A DNA stretch of 64,000 nt, from NCBI GenBank assembly GCA_047601745.1, contig JASGIS010000001.1:806001-870000 (forward strand), written 5' to 3'. Shown in pieces: positions 41,416-49,725 of the stretch (the first letter of the stretch is position 1; each line of letters opens with the position of its first letter). Position numbers and translations under genes: made by a program. The stretch comes from JAKPAM01 sp047601745 (GTDB taxonomy: Bacteria; Pseudomonadota; Gammaproteobacteria; Burkholderiales; Burkholderiaceae_E). The notes beneath the pieces were generated by a model. It was given only the letters and a program-made list of their open reading frames with translations. It did not search any database and had not been told where the DNA came from.

Positions 41416-42659
41416 TACCGGCCCTCGTTCGCGAGCGCTTCGATCGCATCCGGCCGCATCGACGCCAGGTAGCGGACCGCCAGCACGCCGTCGATCGCGC
41501 GCATCGCCTCGATCGCCTGCGCCGGCACTTCGCTGTCGACGTCGACGATCGTGTACGCCAGATCCCCTCGCGACTTGTTCAGCATGTCGTGGATGTTCAG
41601 CCCGGCCTGCGCGATCGCCGTCGACAACTGCCCCAGCATGTTCGGCACGTTGACGTTGGCGATCGCCAGCCGCCAGTGCGTGCCCCGGGGCATCTGCGCC
41701 GACGGGAAGTTGACGGCGTTGGCGACGTTGCCGTGCTCGAGATAGTCGCGCAACTGGTCGGCGACCATCCGCGCGCAGTTGTCCTCGGCCTCGCGCGTCG
41801 ACGCCCCCAGGTGCGGCAGCGCGATCACGCCGTCGCGACCGTGCAGCGCGGCCGACGGAAAATCGCAGACATAGCGGCCGAGCCGCCGCGTCTCGAGCGC
41901 CGCGAGCACGGCCGCGTCGTCGACCACGCCTTCGCGCGAGAAGTTCAGCAGCACCGCCCCTTCGGGCATCACCGCCAGCCGGCGTGCGTCGATCAGGCCG
42001 CGCGTCGCGTCGACCAGCGGCACGTGCAGCGTGACGAAGTTCGACGCGCGCAGCAGTTCGTCGAGCGTCGTCGCGCGCCGCACCTGCGAAGACAGGCTCC
42101 AGGCGGCGTCGATGGTGATGTCCGGGTCGTAGCCGATGACCTGCATGCCCAGCGCCAGCGCGGCGTCCGCGACCTGGCAGCCGATGCGGCCCAGCCCGAC
42201 GATGCCGAGCGTCTGGCCGGCCAGCTCCGAGCCGGCGAAACGCTTCTTGCCGTCTTCGACGACCTTGTCGAGGTCGGGCACCGACGGGTCGAGCCCGTCG
42301 ACGAAGCGCAAGGCCGCCGGCAGGTGCCGCGCCGCCATCAGCATGCCGGCCAGCACCAGTTCCTTGACCGCGTTGGCATTGGCGCCAGGCGCGTTGAACA
42401 CCGGCACGCCGCGCCGCGTCATCGCGTCGACCGGGATGTTGTTGGTGCCGGCACCGGCGCGGGCGATCGCCTTGACGCTGGCACCGATCGGGTACCGGTG
42501 CAGGTCGGCCGAACGCAGCAGGATCGCGTCGGGCTCGACGGCCAGGCGGCCGAGTCCCTCGGTGTCGCGATGCAGCGTGTATTGCGGGGCCGGCAGCCGT
42601 TGCAGGCCGGACGGCGAGATCTGGTTCAACACCAGCACCTGCCAGAGGTGGGTCGTCAT
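41412..42659 (-). CDS. serA: D-3-phosphoglycerate dehydrogenase
   Basis: A 415-residue D-isomer-specific 2-hydroxyacid dehydrogenase that oxidises 3-phosphoglycerate to 3-phosphohydroxypyruvate, the first step of serine synthesis. The NAD loop is GIVGLGRIGCQVADAAL, the catalytic arginine is in NFSREGVVDD, and the histidine is in LPHLGASTREAEDN. A C-terminal ACT domain (LAIANVNVPNMLGQLSTAIA) may bind serine for feedback. The start at 42659 has aggag seven bases upstream. It lies 116 bases downstream of serC on the same strand, which confirms the assignment. Confidence 0.92.
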   Translation of the reverse strand: MTTHLWQVLVLNQISPSGLQRLPAPQYTLHRDTEGLGRLAVEPDAILLRSADLHRYPIGASVKAIARAGAGTNNIPVDAMTRRGVPVFNAPGANANAVKELVLAGMLMAARHLPAALRFVDGLDPSVPDLDKVVEDGKKRFAGSELAGQTLGIVGLGRIGCQVADAALALGMQVIGYDPDITIDAAWSLSSQVRRATTLDELLRASNFVTLHVPLVDATRGLIDARRLAVMPEGAVLLNFSREGVVDDAAVLAALETRRLGRYVCDFPSAALHGRDGVIALPHLGASTREAEDNCARMVADQLRDYLEHGNVANAVNFPSAQMPRGTHWRLAIANVNVPNMLGQLSTAIAQAGLNIHDMLNKSRGDLAYTIVDVDSEVPAQAIEAMRAIDGVLAVRYLASMRPDAIEALANEGRY

Positions 42660-42775
42660 CGATGTCTCCTGCTCGGGGCGCCGTCCGCCGGCGCCTCCGT
42701 TCGTCTTCGTGAATCCCGCGCGTCGATCGCGCGCGGCGGCGGTGGGGCGTCCGACACGCCCCGGCCCGCGATCGG

Positions 42776-43858
42776 TCAGCCGTGCCGCTTCTCGAACTCG
42801 CGCATGTAGTCGACCAGCCGCTGCACGCCTTCGATCGGCGTCGCGTTGTAGATCGACGCGCGCATGCCGCCGACCGAGCGATGGCCCTTCAACTGCACCA
42901 TGTGCCGCTCCTCGGCGCCTTCGAGGAACGCGGCATCGAGCGACGCGTCGCGCAGCGTGAACGGCACGTTCATCCGCGAACGATCGGGTACGGCGACCGG
43001 GTTCGAGTAGAAATCGGTCGAGTCGATGTAGTCGTACAGCAGCCTGGCCTTGGCGACGTTGCGCTCCTCGATCGCCGCGATGCCGCCCTGGCGCTTGAGC
43101 CACTGGAACACCAGTCCCGCGAGATAGACCGAGAACGTCGGCGGCGTGTTCAGCATCGAGTCGTTGTCGACCTGCGCCTTGTAGTCGAGCATCGGCGAGG
43201 TGCCGGCCGGCGCATGGCCGACCAGGTCGTCGCGAACGATGACGATCGTCAGGCCCGCCGGTCCGATGTTCTTCTGCGCGCCGCCGTACAGCAGGCCGAA
43301 GCGGCTGACGTCGAGCCGGCTCGACAGGAACGTCGACGACAGGTCGCCGACCAGCGGCACGTCGCCGGTCTCGGGCACCCAGTGGTATTCGACGCCGCCG
43401 ATCGTCTCGTTCATGCACACGTGCACGTAGGCCGCATCACCGTCCAGCCGCCAGTCGGCCTGGGCCGGGATATAGGTGAACTTGCGATCCTCGCTGCTGG
43501 CGGCGATGTTGACCTTGGCCAGGCCCTTGGCCTCCTTGATCGCCTTCTTCGACCATTCGCCGGTGTTGACGAAGTCGATCGCCGTCTTGCCGCGCAGCAG
43601 GTTCAGCGGAATCATGTAGAACTGCAGCGTCGCGCCGCCCTGCTGGAACAGCACCTTGTAGTTCGACGGGATGCCCATCAGCTCGCGCAGGTCGGCCTCG
43701 GCCTGCGCCTGGATGCTCATGTACTCGGGGCCGCGGTGACTCATCTCCATCACCGACATGCCGCTGCCGTGCCAGTCGAGCATCTCGTTGGCGGCCTGCT
43801 GGAGGACTTCCTCGGGCAGCGCCGCGGGGCCGGCGCTGAAGTTGACGGTCTGACGCAT
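42776..43858 (-). CDS. serC: Phosphoserine aminotransferase
   Basis: A 360-residue PLP enzyme of fold type I that converts 3-phosphohydroxypyruvate and glutamate to phosphoserine (and serves pyridoxine synthesis). The start MRQTVNFSAGPAALPEEVL, the PLP lysine in LYGGAQKNIGPAG, HRGPEYMSIQAQAEADLREL and the final HRSVGGMRASIYNA are diagnostic. The start at 43858 follows agcaggagcacgcg. It is placed just upstream of serA, giving a two-gene serine synthesis unit. Confidence 0.96.
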   Translation of the reverse strand: MRQTVNFSAGPAALPEEVLQQAANEMLDWHGSGMSVMEMSHRGPEYMSIQAQAEADLRELMGIPSNYKVLFQQGGATLQFYMIPLNLLRGKTAIDFVNTGEWSKKAIKEAKGLAKVNIAASSEDRKFTYIPAQADWRLDGDAAYVHVCMNETIGGVEYHWVPETGDVPLVGDLSSTFLSSRLDVSRFGLLYGGAQKNIGPAGLTIVIVRDDLVGHAPAGTSPMLDYKAQVDNDSMLNTPPTFSVYLAGLVFQWLKRQGGIAAIEERNVAKARLLYDYIDSTDFYSNPVAVPDRSRMNVPFTLRDASLDAAFLEGAEERHMVQLKGHRSVGGMRASIYNATPIEGVQRLVDYMREFEKRHG

Positions 43859-43959
43859 CGCGTGCTCCTGCTGTGGACGCGGGATTCTAAACCGGATGCC
43901 CGGCGCGCGGGTCGAGCGGATCCGGAGCGCCCCGCTTCGATCTCGACGCCGGTTTCCCT

Positions 43960-44814
43960 TCAGCGCGAAGGGTCTTCGGTCGCCAGCGTCAGCAGCAGCG
44001 GCTGGTGGTCGGACAGTGTCGTGTCGACGTCGGTCCGCAGCGCGACGACCCGCGGCGCGAGGTGGTCGGAGACGAAGAAGAAGTCGCACGCGAACCCGCC
44101 GTCGGACCGGCGTCGGCCATCGTGGACGCGGAACGTCGGCGCGTGCGGCCGGCCGCGGCCGACGACGGACCACGCATCGACCAGGCGGCCTTCGCCCAGC
44201 GGCTGCTGGATCGCCGCGTAGGTCGGCTCTTCGACCGGCAGGTTGAAATCCCCGCACAGCACGGTGCCGACCGGTATCGGCCGCGGCCCGAAGATGCCGG
44301 CACGCAGCGCCTTGGGCGGCGCGCTGCGCGCGGCGGCCCATTGCGCTTCGAGTTCGCGCAGCCGCTGGATCTGGGCTTCGCGCTGGACCCGCGAGTAGTA
44401 CTCGAGGTGCGTGGTGCAAACGCGCAGCGGGCCGAGGTCGGTGGCGACGACGACCTCGAGCAGTTGCCGCTGCATGTGGCAGGTGCCAGCGTCGGCCGGC
44501 CGCGGCAGCGAGTGCACCTGCCGCTCGACCAACGGAAGCCGGGTCAGCAGCGCATTGCCGAAGCGCCGGCAACGATCGCCGTCCCACCATTCGAGCGCCG
44601 GCGGCGCGGTCATCCGATAACCGGGGAACAGCTCCGCCAACCGGGCGGCCTGGTCCGCGCCCGCGTCGATCTCGTCGAAGCCGGCCGACACTTCCTGCAG
44701 GCAGATCACGTCGGGATCGCCGAGCGCGACGATGTGGTCGCGGATGCGCGGCAGGTCGATGCGGCCGTCGACGCCGGTGCCGTACTGGATGTTCCAGCTC
44801 AGGATCTTCAGCAT
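43960..44814 (-). CDS. Endonuclease/exonuclease/phosphatase family protein
   Basis: A 284-residue EEP-superfamily metal-dependent phosphodiesterase. Typical blocks are LSWNIQYG at the start, ICLQEVSAGFDEI with the metal-binding glutamate, THLEYYSRVQREAQIQRL, GDFNLP, and the final LSDHQPLLLTL with the catalytic Asp-His. Relatives cleave DNA, RNA, lipids or inositol phosphates; the substrate is unknown. There is no signal peptide. It is divergent from the DUF4105 gene and upstream of serC on the same strand. Confidence 0.9.
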   Translation of the reverse strand: MLKILSWNIQYGTGVDGRIDLPRIRDHIVALGDPDVICLQEVSAGFDEIDAGADQAARLAELFPGYRMTAPPALEWWDGDRCRRFGNALLTRLPLVERQVHSLPRPADAGTCHMQRQLLEVVVATDLGPLRVCTTHLEYYSRVQREAQIQRLRELEAQWAAARSAPPKALRAGIFGPRPIPVGTVLCGDFNLPVEEPTYAAIQQPLGEGRLVDAWSVVGRGRPHAPTFRVHDGRRRSDGGFACDFFFVSDHLAPRVVALRTDVDTTLSDHQPLLLTLATEDPSR

Positions 44815-44962
44815 TGCGGGGGCTCTTCTTTGAAGGCTGTCTCGGACGGATTCTCGCCTCGATGCCGAGTCGATGCCAAGCTGGCATCGCTCGCCCAAAG
44901 ATCGAGCCCTCGCCGACGGCGCACAATGCACGGCCCGACCGCCGCATCCGCATCGTCTCCGA

Positions 44963-46129
44963 ATGTCCATTCGCCGAATCCTGCAACTGGCCGCCCGCGT
45001 CGCGCTGACGCTGCCGATCATCCTGAGCGCCGCCTGGGGGACGCTCGCGCTGTGGTTCCAGGTCCCCGGCGGACCATGGGCCGCGGGGGCGGCGGCGGCG
45101 CTGTGGGTCGGACTGGCGATGACGGCCGTGATCGAACCGTGGCGCCGGCCTGCCGCCGCGCCTGGATCACCTGGATCACCTGGATCACCTGGATCACCTG
45201 GATCACCTGGATCACCTGGATCACCTGGATCACCCGGCTCATCCGCCGCACCCGGATCGCCCGGCTCACCCGCCGCACCCGCCACGCCCGGATCACGGCG
45301 GTGGCGGATCGCTTATGGGCTGGCCTTCGTCGCGCTGCTGATCGGCTGGACGATGATCCGCCCGTCCGACGAGCGCGACTGGGCGCCCGACGTCGCCCGC
45401 CACCTCGACGGCCGCGTCGACGGATCGAAGGCCACGCTCGCCAACGTCCGCGACTTCGACTGGCGCTCGGACGACGACTTCACCGAACGGTGGCAGACCC
45501 GCACTTATGACCTGGACAGGCTGCGGACCGTCGACGCCGCGCTGTCGTACTGGATGGGCCCGGCGATCGCGCATACGCTGGTGTCGTTCGGCTTCGACGA
45601 CGGCCGCGGCGGCACCGAGTACGTGACGTTCTCGATCGAGATCCGCAAGGAGCGCGGCGAACAGTTCTCGGCGGTCGCCGGGTTCTTCAAGCGGTACGAA
45701 CTGAGCCTGGTCGCGGCCGACGAGCGCGACATCCTGCGCGTGCGCACGAACGTGCGCGGCGAGGACGTCTACCTGTACCGGATAAGGATGCCGCGGGACG
45801 CGATGCGCTCGCTGTTCATCGCTTATGTCGAGCAGGCCGCCGATCTGCGGCGACGCCCGCGGTTCTACGACACCTTGTTCGCCAACTGCACGACGATCGT
45901 GTACCAGATGGCGTCGCGGATCGTCGGCGGGCTGCCGCTGGACTGGCGGCTGCTGGCGTCGGGCTACCTGCCCGAATACCTGTTCGACGTCGGTGCGCTG
46001 ACGCCCGGCTTCGACCTGCCGACCTTGCGCGAGCGGGGACGGATCACCGATCGGGCCAAGGCCGCCGATCGCGCGCCGGACTTCTCGCGCCGGATCCGGG
46101 ACGGCATGCCGGGCACCAAGCGGCCGTGA
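44963..46129 (+). CDS. DUF4105 domain membrane protein with Gly-Ser-Pro repeat
   Basis: A 388-residue protein. Residues 1-60 hold two membrane segments (ALTLPIILSAAWGTLALWF and AAGAAAALWVGLAMTAVI). A Gly-Ser-Pro repeat of about 35 residues follows, encoded by the 9-bp array at 45161-45232, then a third hydrophobic segment (YGLAFVALLIGWTMI). The C-terminal DUF4105 domain has HTLVSFGFDDG, FSAVAGFFKRYELSL and the conserved FANCTTIVYQM, a cysteine-containing patch suggestive of a papain-like fold. The domain probably sits in the periplasm. Function unknown. Confidence 0.82.
   Translation: MSIRRILQLAARVALTLPIILSAAWGTLALWFQVPGGPWAAGAAAALWVGLAMTAVIEPWRRPAAAPGSPGSPGSPGSPGSPGSPGSPGSPGSSAAPGSPGSPAAPATPGSRRWRIAYGLAFVALLIGWTMIRPSDERDWAPDVARHLDGRVDGSKATLANVRDFDWRSDDDFTERWQTRTYDLDRLRTVDAALSYWMGPAIAHTLVSFGFDDGRGGTEYVTFSIEIRKERGEQFSAVAGFFKRYELSLVAADERDILRVRTNVRGEDVYLYRIRMPRDAMRSLFIAYVEQAADLRRRPRFYDTLFANCTTIVYQMASRIVGGLPLDWRLLASGYLPEYLFDVGALTPGFDLPTLRERGRITDRAKAADRAPDFSRRIRDGMPGTKRP
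45161..45232 (+). repeat. 9-bp tandem array in the DUF4105 gene
   Basis: Eight exact head-to-tail copies of cctggatca encode Gly-Ser-Pro triplets in the loop between the second and third membrane segments. Degenerate copies (cccggctca, cccggatcg) continue to about 45290. Perfect identity of the copies implies recent expansion. Confidence 0.93.
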
Positions 46130-46171
46130 GCGGCGGCCGGATCGGCGACGGCCGTCCCGGCCGCCGGTCGT

Positions 46172-48151
46172 TCAGAGCTCGGCGCGCAGCAGGCCGTCGG
46201 CGGACGCCGGCGCGACCCGCGCATCGATCGGCGGCGCGACGCGAGGCAGGCGCACGGTGACCGTCGTGCCGTGCTGCAATGCGCCGGGGCGGTCGACCAG
46301 CGCGGTGCTTTCGATCCAGATCGAACCGCCGAGCACCTCGGTGATCAATTGATGGACGATGTGCAAGCCCAGGCCGGTGCTGCCCTGGCTGCGGGTCGTC
46401 GTGTAGAACGGTTCGAACACGCGCGGCAGCGCCGCCTGCGCGATGCCCTTGCCGTTATCGCGCACGAAGATCACCGCCTCGTCGGGCCCGGCCGATCGCG
46501 CGCTGACGGTGACCAGGCCGCTTCGGCCCGGTTCGAAACCGTGGGCGACCGCGTTGGTCAGCAGGTTCGACACGACCTGCGCGAGCGGCCCCGGATAACC
46601 GTCCATCTCGATGCCGTGCGCCAGGTCCAGGCGGATCGTCACCCGCAGTTCGGACGCGGCGTGCGACAGCAGCGGGTCGGCCTCGGCGACGATCTGTGCG
46701 AGGTCGAAGCTGCGCCGCTCCAGCGTCGTGCGGTCGATCGCGACCTGCTGGAAACGCTGGATGATGCCGCTGGCGCGCCGCACCTGCTCGTCGGCCTGCT
46801 GCAGCGCATCACGGCCCTGTCCGACCAGCCGGTCGAATTCGGCATCGCGCGTGCCCGCATCCGCATGCCGGGACAGGTCGGCCAGGAGCTGACGGGCATT
46901 GCCGACGGCCCGCTCGACGCTGTCCAGCGGCGCATGCATCTCGTGCGCGACCCCGGCCACCATCAAGCCCAGCGACGACAGGCGTGCGACGCGTGCCAGT
47001 TCGGTCTGCATCGCATCCAGGTTGCGCCCGGCGTCGACCAGCGCGCGATTCAGGCGTTCGAGCTCGCGCGCGCGCTGCGCCGAGGTCTCCAGGCTGCTGG
47101 CCAGCCGCCAGACGAAGACCGAACCGCCGGCGATCAACAGGAAGGCCACGGTGCCGACGGCGATGCGGATCCGCCAGCCGACGTCCTTCAGCATCTCGCG
47201 CGGCGCATGCACGAGCACGTGCAGGCCGAGCTGGTGATCGACCAGCGTCGACGGATCGGGGTCGCCGGTGTGCCACAACGGCGACAGCCGGTCGAACGCC
47301 CATTCGCCGCGGTCGTCGCGCAGGATCCCGCTATCCGATGTGCTGACGGCCTGCCACAGCGACGGATGCGTGCGACTGGCCGCGAACTGCGGCGCGTCGC
47401 GCTGCCACGCCCAATCGGCCGCCGGATCCGGGCCGCGCAGCCAGTAGCCCTGGTCGTTCAGCAGATAGATGCCGAATTCGTGGCCCTCGGCCAGGCTCTG
47501 CAGGCGATCCATCAGCGACGTCGCGCAATAGTCGATGATGACGATACCGCGCCGGCCCTTGGCGTCGAAGACCGGCGTGGCGGCGCGCAGCATCGGCCGG
47601 GCCGGCTGGTCGGTGCGGTCCGGCTCGAAGTTCAGGTCGATCGCCGAGAAGTAGACGACGCCCTTGGCCAGCGCGGCGGTCTCGCGAAAGAACGTGCTGT
47701 TGCGCCGGTCCCGCAGCGCGGCCGCCGGCGTTACGATGACCTGGCCGTCGCGCTGTTCGACACGCAGCCGCTCGCGGCCCGACGCATCGATCCAGCGGAC
47801 CTTGTCGTAGTAGCGGTCGCTGCGGGCGAAGCTCTCGAACAGCCGCGTCGTGGCCGAACCGGGCGATACGTCGTCGAGCCGCACGACGCCCGGCATCTCG
47901 GCCAGGAAGATCACGTCGTGGCGCAGCAGGTCCAGCGTGCGTACGAGCACCTGGCGGACCTCCTCGCGAACCGTGTCGCGCGCGCGCAGCGTGGCCCGCT
48001 GCATCGCTTTCTCGGTCTCGACGAACAGCATCGGCACGCCGACCACCGTCAACACCAGCCACGGAAGCGTCAGACCCAACAGATGGCGGCGCTGATGACT
48101 CAGCGTCCGCAGCGTCTGCCTGATCCCTCCCGCTTGGCGATGCGGCGTCAT
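46172..48151 (-). CDS. Membrane sensor histidine kinase with periplasmic Cache-like domain
   Basis: A 659-residue two-component sensor. Two membrane helices (HLLGLTLPWLVLTVVGVPML and VGTVAFLLIAGGSVFVWRL) bracket a periplasmic region of about 280 residues with dCache-like features. A coiled coil leads to the phospho-acceptor region (VAGVAHEMHAPLDSVERAV). The ATP-binding domain has the N box (VSNLLTNAVAHGF), the G1 box (VRDNGKGI) and FEPFYTTTRSQGSTGLGL. HEMHAPL is an unusual form of the H box, closest to the HisKA group. No response regulator is adjacent; the NarL-type regulator at 53960 belongs to a different pairing class. The ligand is unknown. Confidence 0.88.
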   Translation of the reverse strand: MTPHRQAGGIRQTLRTLSHQRRHLLGLTLPWLVLTVVGVPMLFVETEKAMQRATLRARDTVREEVRQVLVRTLDLLRHDVIFLAEMPGVVRLDDVSPGSATTRLFESFARSDRYYDKVRWIDASGRERLRVEQRDGQVIVTPAAALRDRRNSTFFRETAALAKGVVYFSAIDLNFEPDRTDQPARPMLRAATPVFDAKGRRGIVIIDYCATSLMDRLQSLAEGHEFGIYLLNDQGYWLRGPDPAADWAWQRDAPQFAASRTHPSLWQAVSTSDSGILRDDRGEWAFDRLSPLWHTGDPDPSTLVDHQLGLHVLVHAPREMLKDVGWRIRIAVGTVAFLLIAGGSVFVWRLASSLETSAQRARELERLNRALVDAGRNLDAMQTELARVARLSSLGLMVAGVAHEMHAPLDSVERAVGNARQLLADLSRHADAGTRDAEFDRLVGQGRDALQQADEQVRRASGIIQRFQQVAIDRTTLERRSFDLAQIVAEADPLLSHAASELRVTIRLDLAHGIEMDGYPGPLAQVVSNLLTNAVAHGFEPGRSGLVTVSARSAGPDEAVIFVRDNGKGIAQAALPRVFEPFYTTTRSQGSTGLGLHIVHQLITEVLGGSIWIESTALVDRPGALQHGTTVTVRLPRVAPPIDARVAPASADGLLRAEL

Positions 48152-48424
48152 GCGTTCCGAGTGTCACAAAAAGCTACACATTTTGCATGATAGCCGGACA
48201 ATCGCATCGCCATGCCCGCAAATCGTTCCGTTTGAACATTCAATATCGAAAATGCGCGGATACAACAGCGTCGATCGCTCGCGCATCGGCGCATCATCCG
48301 GATCGTTTCGGCGGCCCGGATCGACCCTTGCGGAACGGACGGCGCGGTCGATGCGTGACCCGCGCGTCCGGCGATTTGTTGTAGCTTCTCGGATCGCCCA
48401 GCGCCCGCGACGCCTTTCCAAACC
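48152..48424. promoter_or_regulatory. Divergent region between the sensor kinase and selU
   Basis: About 270 bases between two divergent starts. The first 120 bases (gtcacaaaaagctacacatt, then ttgcatgatag, later gttccgtttgaacattcaat) are clearly AT-richer than the surroundings and probably hold the kinase promoter. No strong operator palindrome is evident. The bases just before the selU ATG (cgcctttccaaacc) lack a good ribosome-binding site. Confidence 0.4.
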
Positions 48425-49519
48425 ATGACGAACGCCCCTTCCCCGCGCCCTCCGGCCGATACGCCGAGCGGCACTCCGCATCCGAGCGAACTGGACATCC
48501 AGGAGTTCGGCAGCTACGACGTGGTCATCGACGCGCGCAGTCCGCGCGAGTTCGCCGATGACCACATCCCCGAGGCACTGAACCTGCCCGTCGTCGACAG
48601 CGAGCAGTACGCGGTGGTCGGCACGATGTACAAGCAGGACCGGCACCGCGCGTACCTGCGCGGCGTCGCCGACTCGCTGCGCAACATGGCCGACGCGATC
48701 GATACGCAGCTCAATCACCTGGGGCCGGACGCGCGGATCCTCGTCTACTGCTTTCGCGGCGGCAAGCGCAGCCGGCTATGGGCCGATGCGCTGCGCACGA
48801 TCGGCTTTCGCACCGACGTGCTGCCCGGCGGCTGGAAGCGGTACCGCAAATGGGTCCGTGACGGGCTGGCCCGTCATGCGCCGGCGCTCGGCTATCGCGT
48901 GCTCGGCGGCCCGACCGGCTGCGGCAAGACGCGCCTGCTGCAGGCGCTGGCGCGCGCCGGCGAACAGGTGCTGGATCTCGAAGGACTCGCCTCGCATCGG
49001 GGCAGCCTGATCGGCGCGGTACCCGGCGTCGCGCAGCCCGGGCAGAAGCTGTTCGATTCGCTGCTGCTGGCGACGCTGCGCCGCTTCGATCCCCGCCGCC
49101 CGGTGTGGGTCGAGGCCGAATCCAAGAAGATCGGCTCGCTGCAACTGCCGCTGGAGCTGTACGAGAGCATGCACGCGGCGCCGGTGTTCTACTCGCTGTC
49201 GCTGCCGATGCCCGAGCGCGTGCGCGTCTGGGTCGAGGATTTCGGTCACTTCGTCGACGACCCGGCCTCGCTGATCGACCGGCTGCAATATCTGGTGCCG
49301 CTGGTCGGACACCAGACCTTCGATGAATGGAAAGCGCTGGCCGACTCGGGGCAGGTGCTCGTGCTGTTCGAGCGGCTGATGCGCGACCACTACGACCCGA
49401 CTTATCAGCGTACGTCCGCCAGGCACTATGCGCGGGCGCAGGTGCGGCCGATCGAGATCGACGACATCGAAGCGGCGACGCTGGACGCGGTGGCCCGGCG
49501 GCTGGCGGCCGAGGCCTGA
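48425..49519 (+). CDS. selU: tRNA 2-selenouridine synthase
   Basis: A 364-residue protein with an N-terminal rhodanese domain and a P-loop domain. It replaces sulfur by selenium in 2-thiouridine of tRNA anticodons (via a geranylated intermediate) using selenophosphate. The rhodanese cysteine is C109 in LVYCFRGGKRSRLWADAL, preceded by VIDARSPREFADDHIPEA. The Walker A loop is GGPTGCGKTRLLQ (about residues 161-173), and EAESKKIGSLQLP is typical of the family. The selenophosphate synthetase gene is not in the window. It is convergent with the P-type ATPase gene across a repeat-rich gap. Confidence 0.95.
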   Translation: MTNAPSPRPPADTPSGTPHPSELDIQEFGSYDVVIDARSPREFADDHIPEALNLPVVDSEQYAVVGTMYKQDRHRAYLRGVADSLRNMADAIDTQLNHLGPDARILVYCFRGGKRSRLWADALRTIGFRTDVLPGGWKRYRKWVRDGLARHAPALGYRVLGGPTGCGKTRLLQALARAGEQVLDLEGLASHRGSLIGAVPGVAQPGQKLFDSLLLATLRRFDPRRPVWVEAESKKIGSLQLPLELYESMHAAPVFYSLSLPMPERVRVWVEDFGHFVDDPASLIDRLQYLVPLVGHQTFDEWKALADSGQVLVLFERLMRDHYDPTYQRTSARHYARAQVRPIEIDDIEAATLDAVARRLAAEA

Positions 49520-49539
49520 ACGCTGCGGGCCGAGGGCCG

Positions 49540-49592
49540 CGCAGCTCTCGGCGCAGCTCTCGGCGCAGCTCTTGGCGCAGCTCTTGGCGCAG
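49540..49592. repeat. 12-bp tandem array
   Basis: About four copies of a 12-base unit, cgcagctctcgg changing to cgcagctcttgg, follow the selU stop. They merge directly into the ctcgg pentanucleotide array. Confidence 0.85.
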
Positions 49593-49671
49593 CTCGGCTC
49601 GGCTCGGCTCGGCTCGGCTCGGCTCGGCTCGGCTCGGCTCGGCCCGGCTCGGCTCGGCTCGGCCCGGCTCC
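49593..49671. repeat. Pentanucleotide ctcgg/cccgg array
   Basis: About fifteen units of ctcgg, with two cccgg variants, extend from 49593 to about 49671. It lies between the convergent ends of selU and the P-type ATPase gene, and repeats the unit seen at 40050-40084. Confidence 0.9.
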
Positions 49672-49675
49672 CGGC

Positions 49676-49706
49676 TCTGGTCTCTGGTCTCTGGTCTCTG
49701 GTCTCA
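49676..49706. repeat. 7-bp tandem array
   Basis: Just over four copies of ctggtct lie between the pentanucleotide array and the ATPase stop codon. Confidence 0.85.
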
Positions 49707-49725
49707 GCCCCCAGCGCGGCAAGAC

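Noticed and set aside
45161..45232. Possible CRISPR array
   Set aside because: Units are nine bases with no spacers; it is an in-frame tandem repeat. The same applies to 21218 and 51344.
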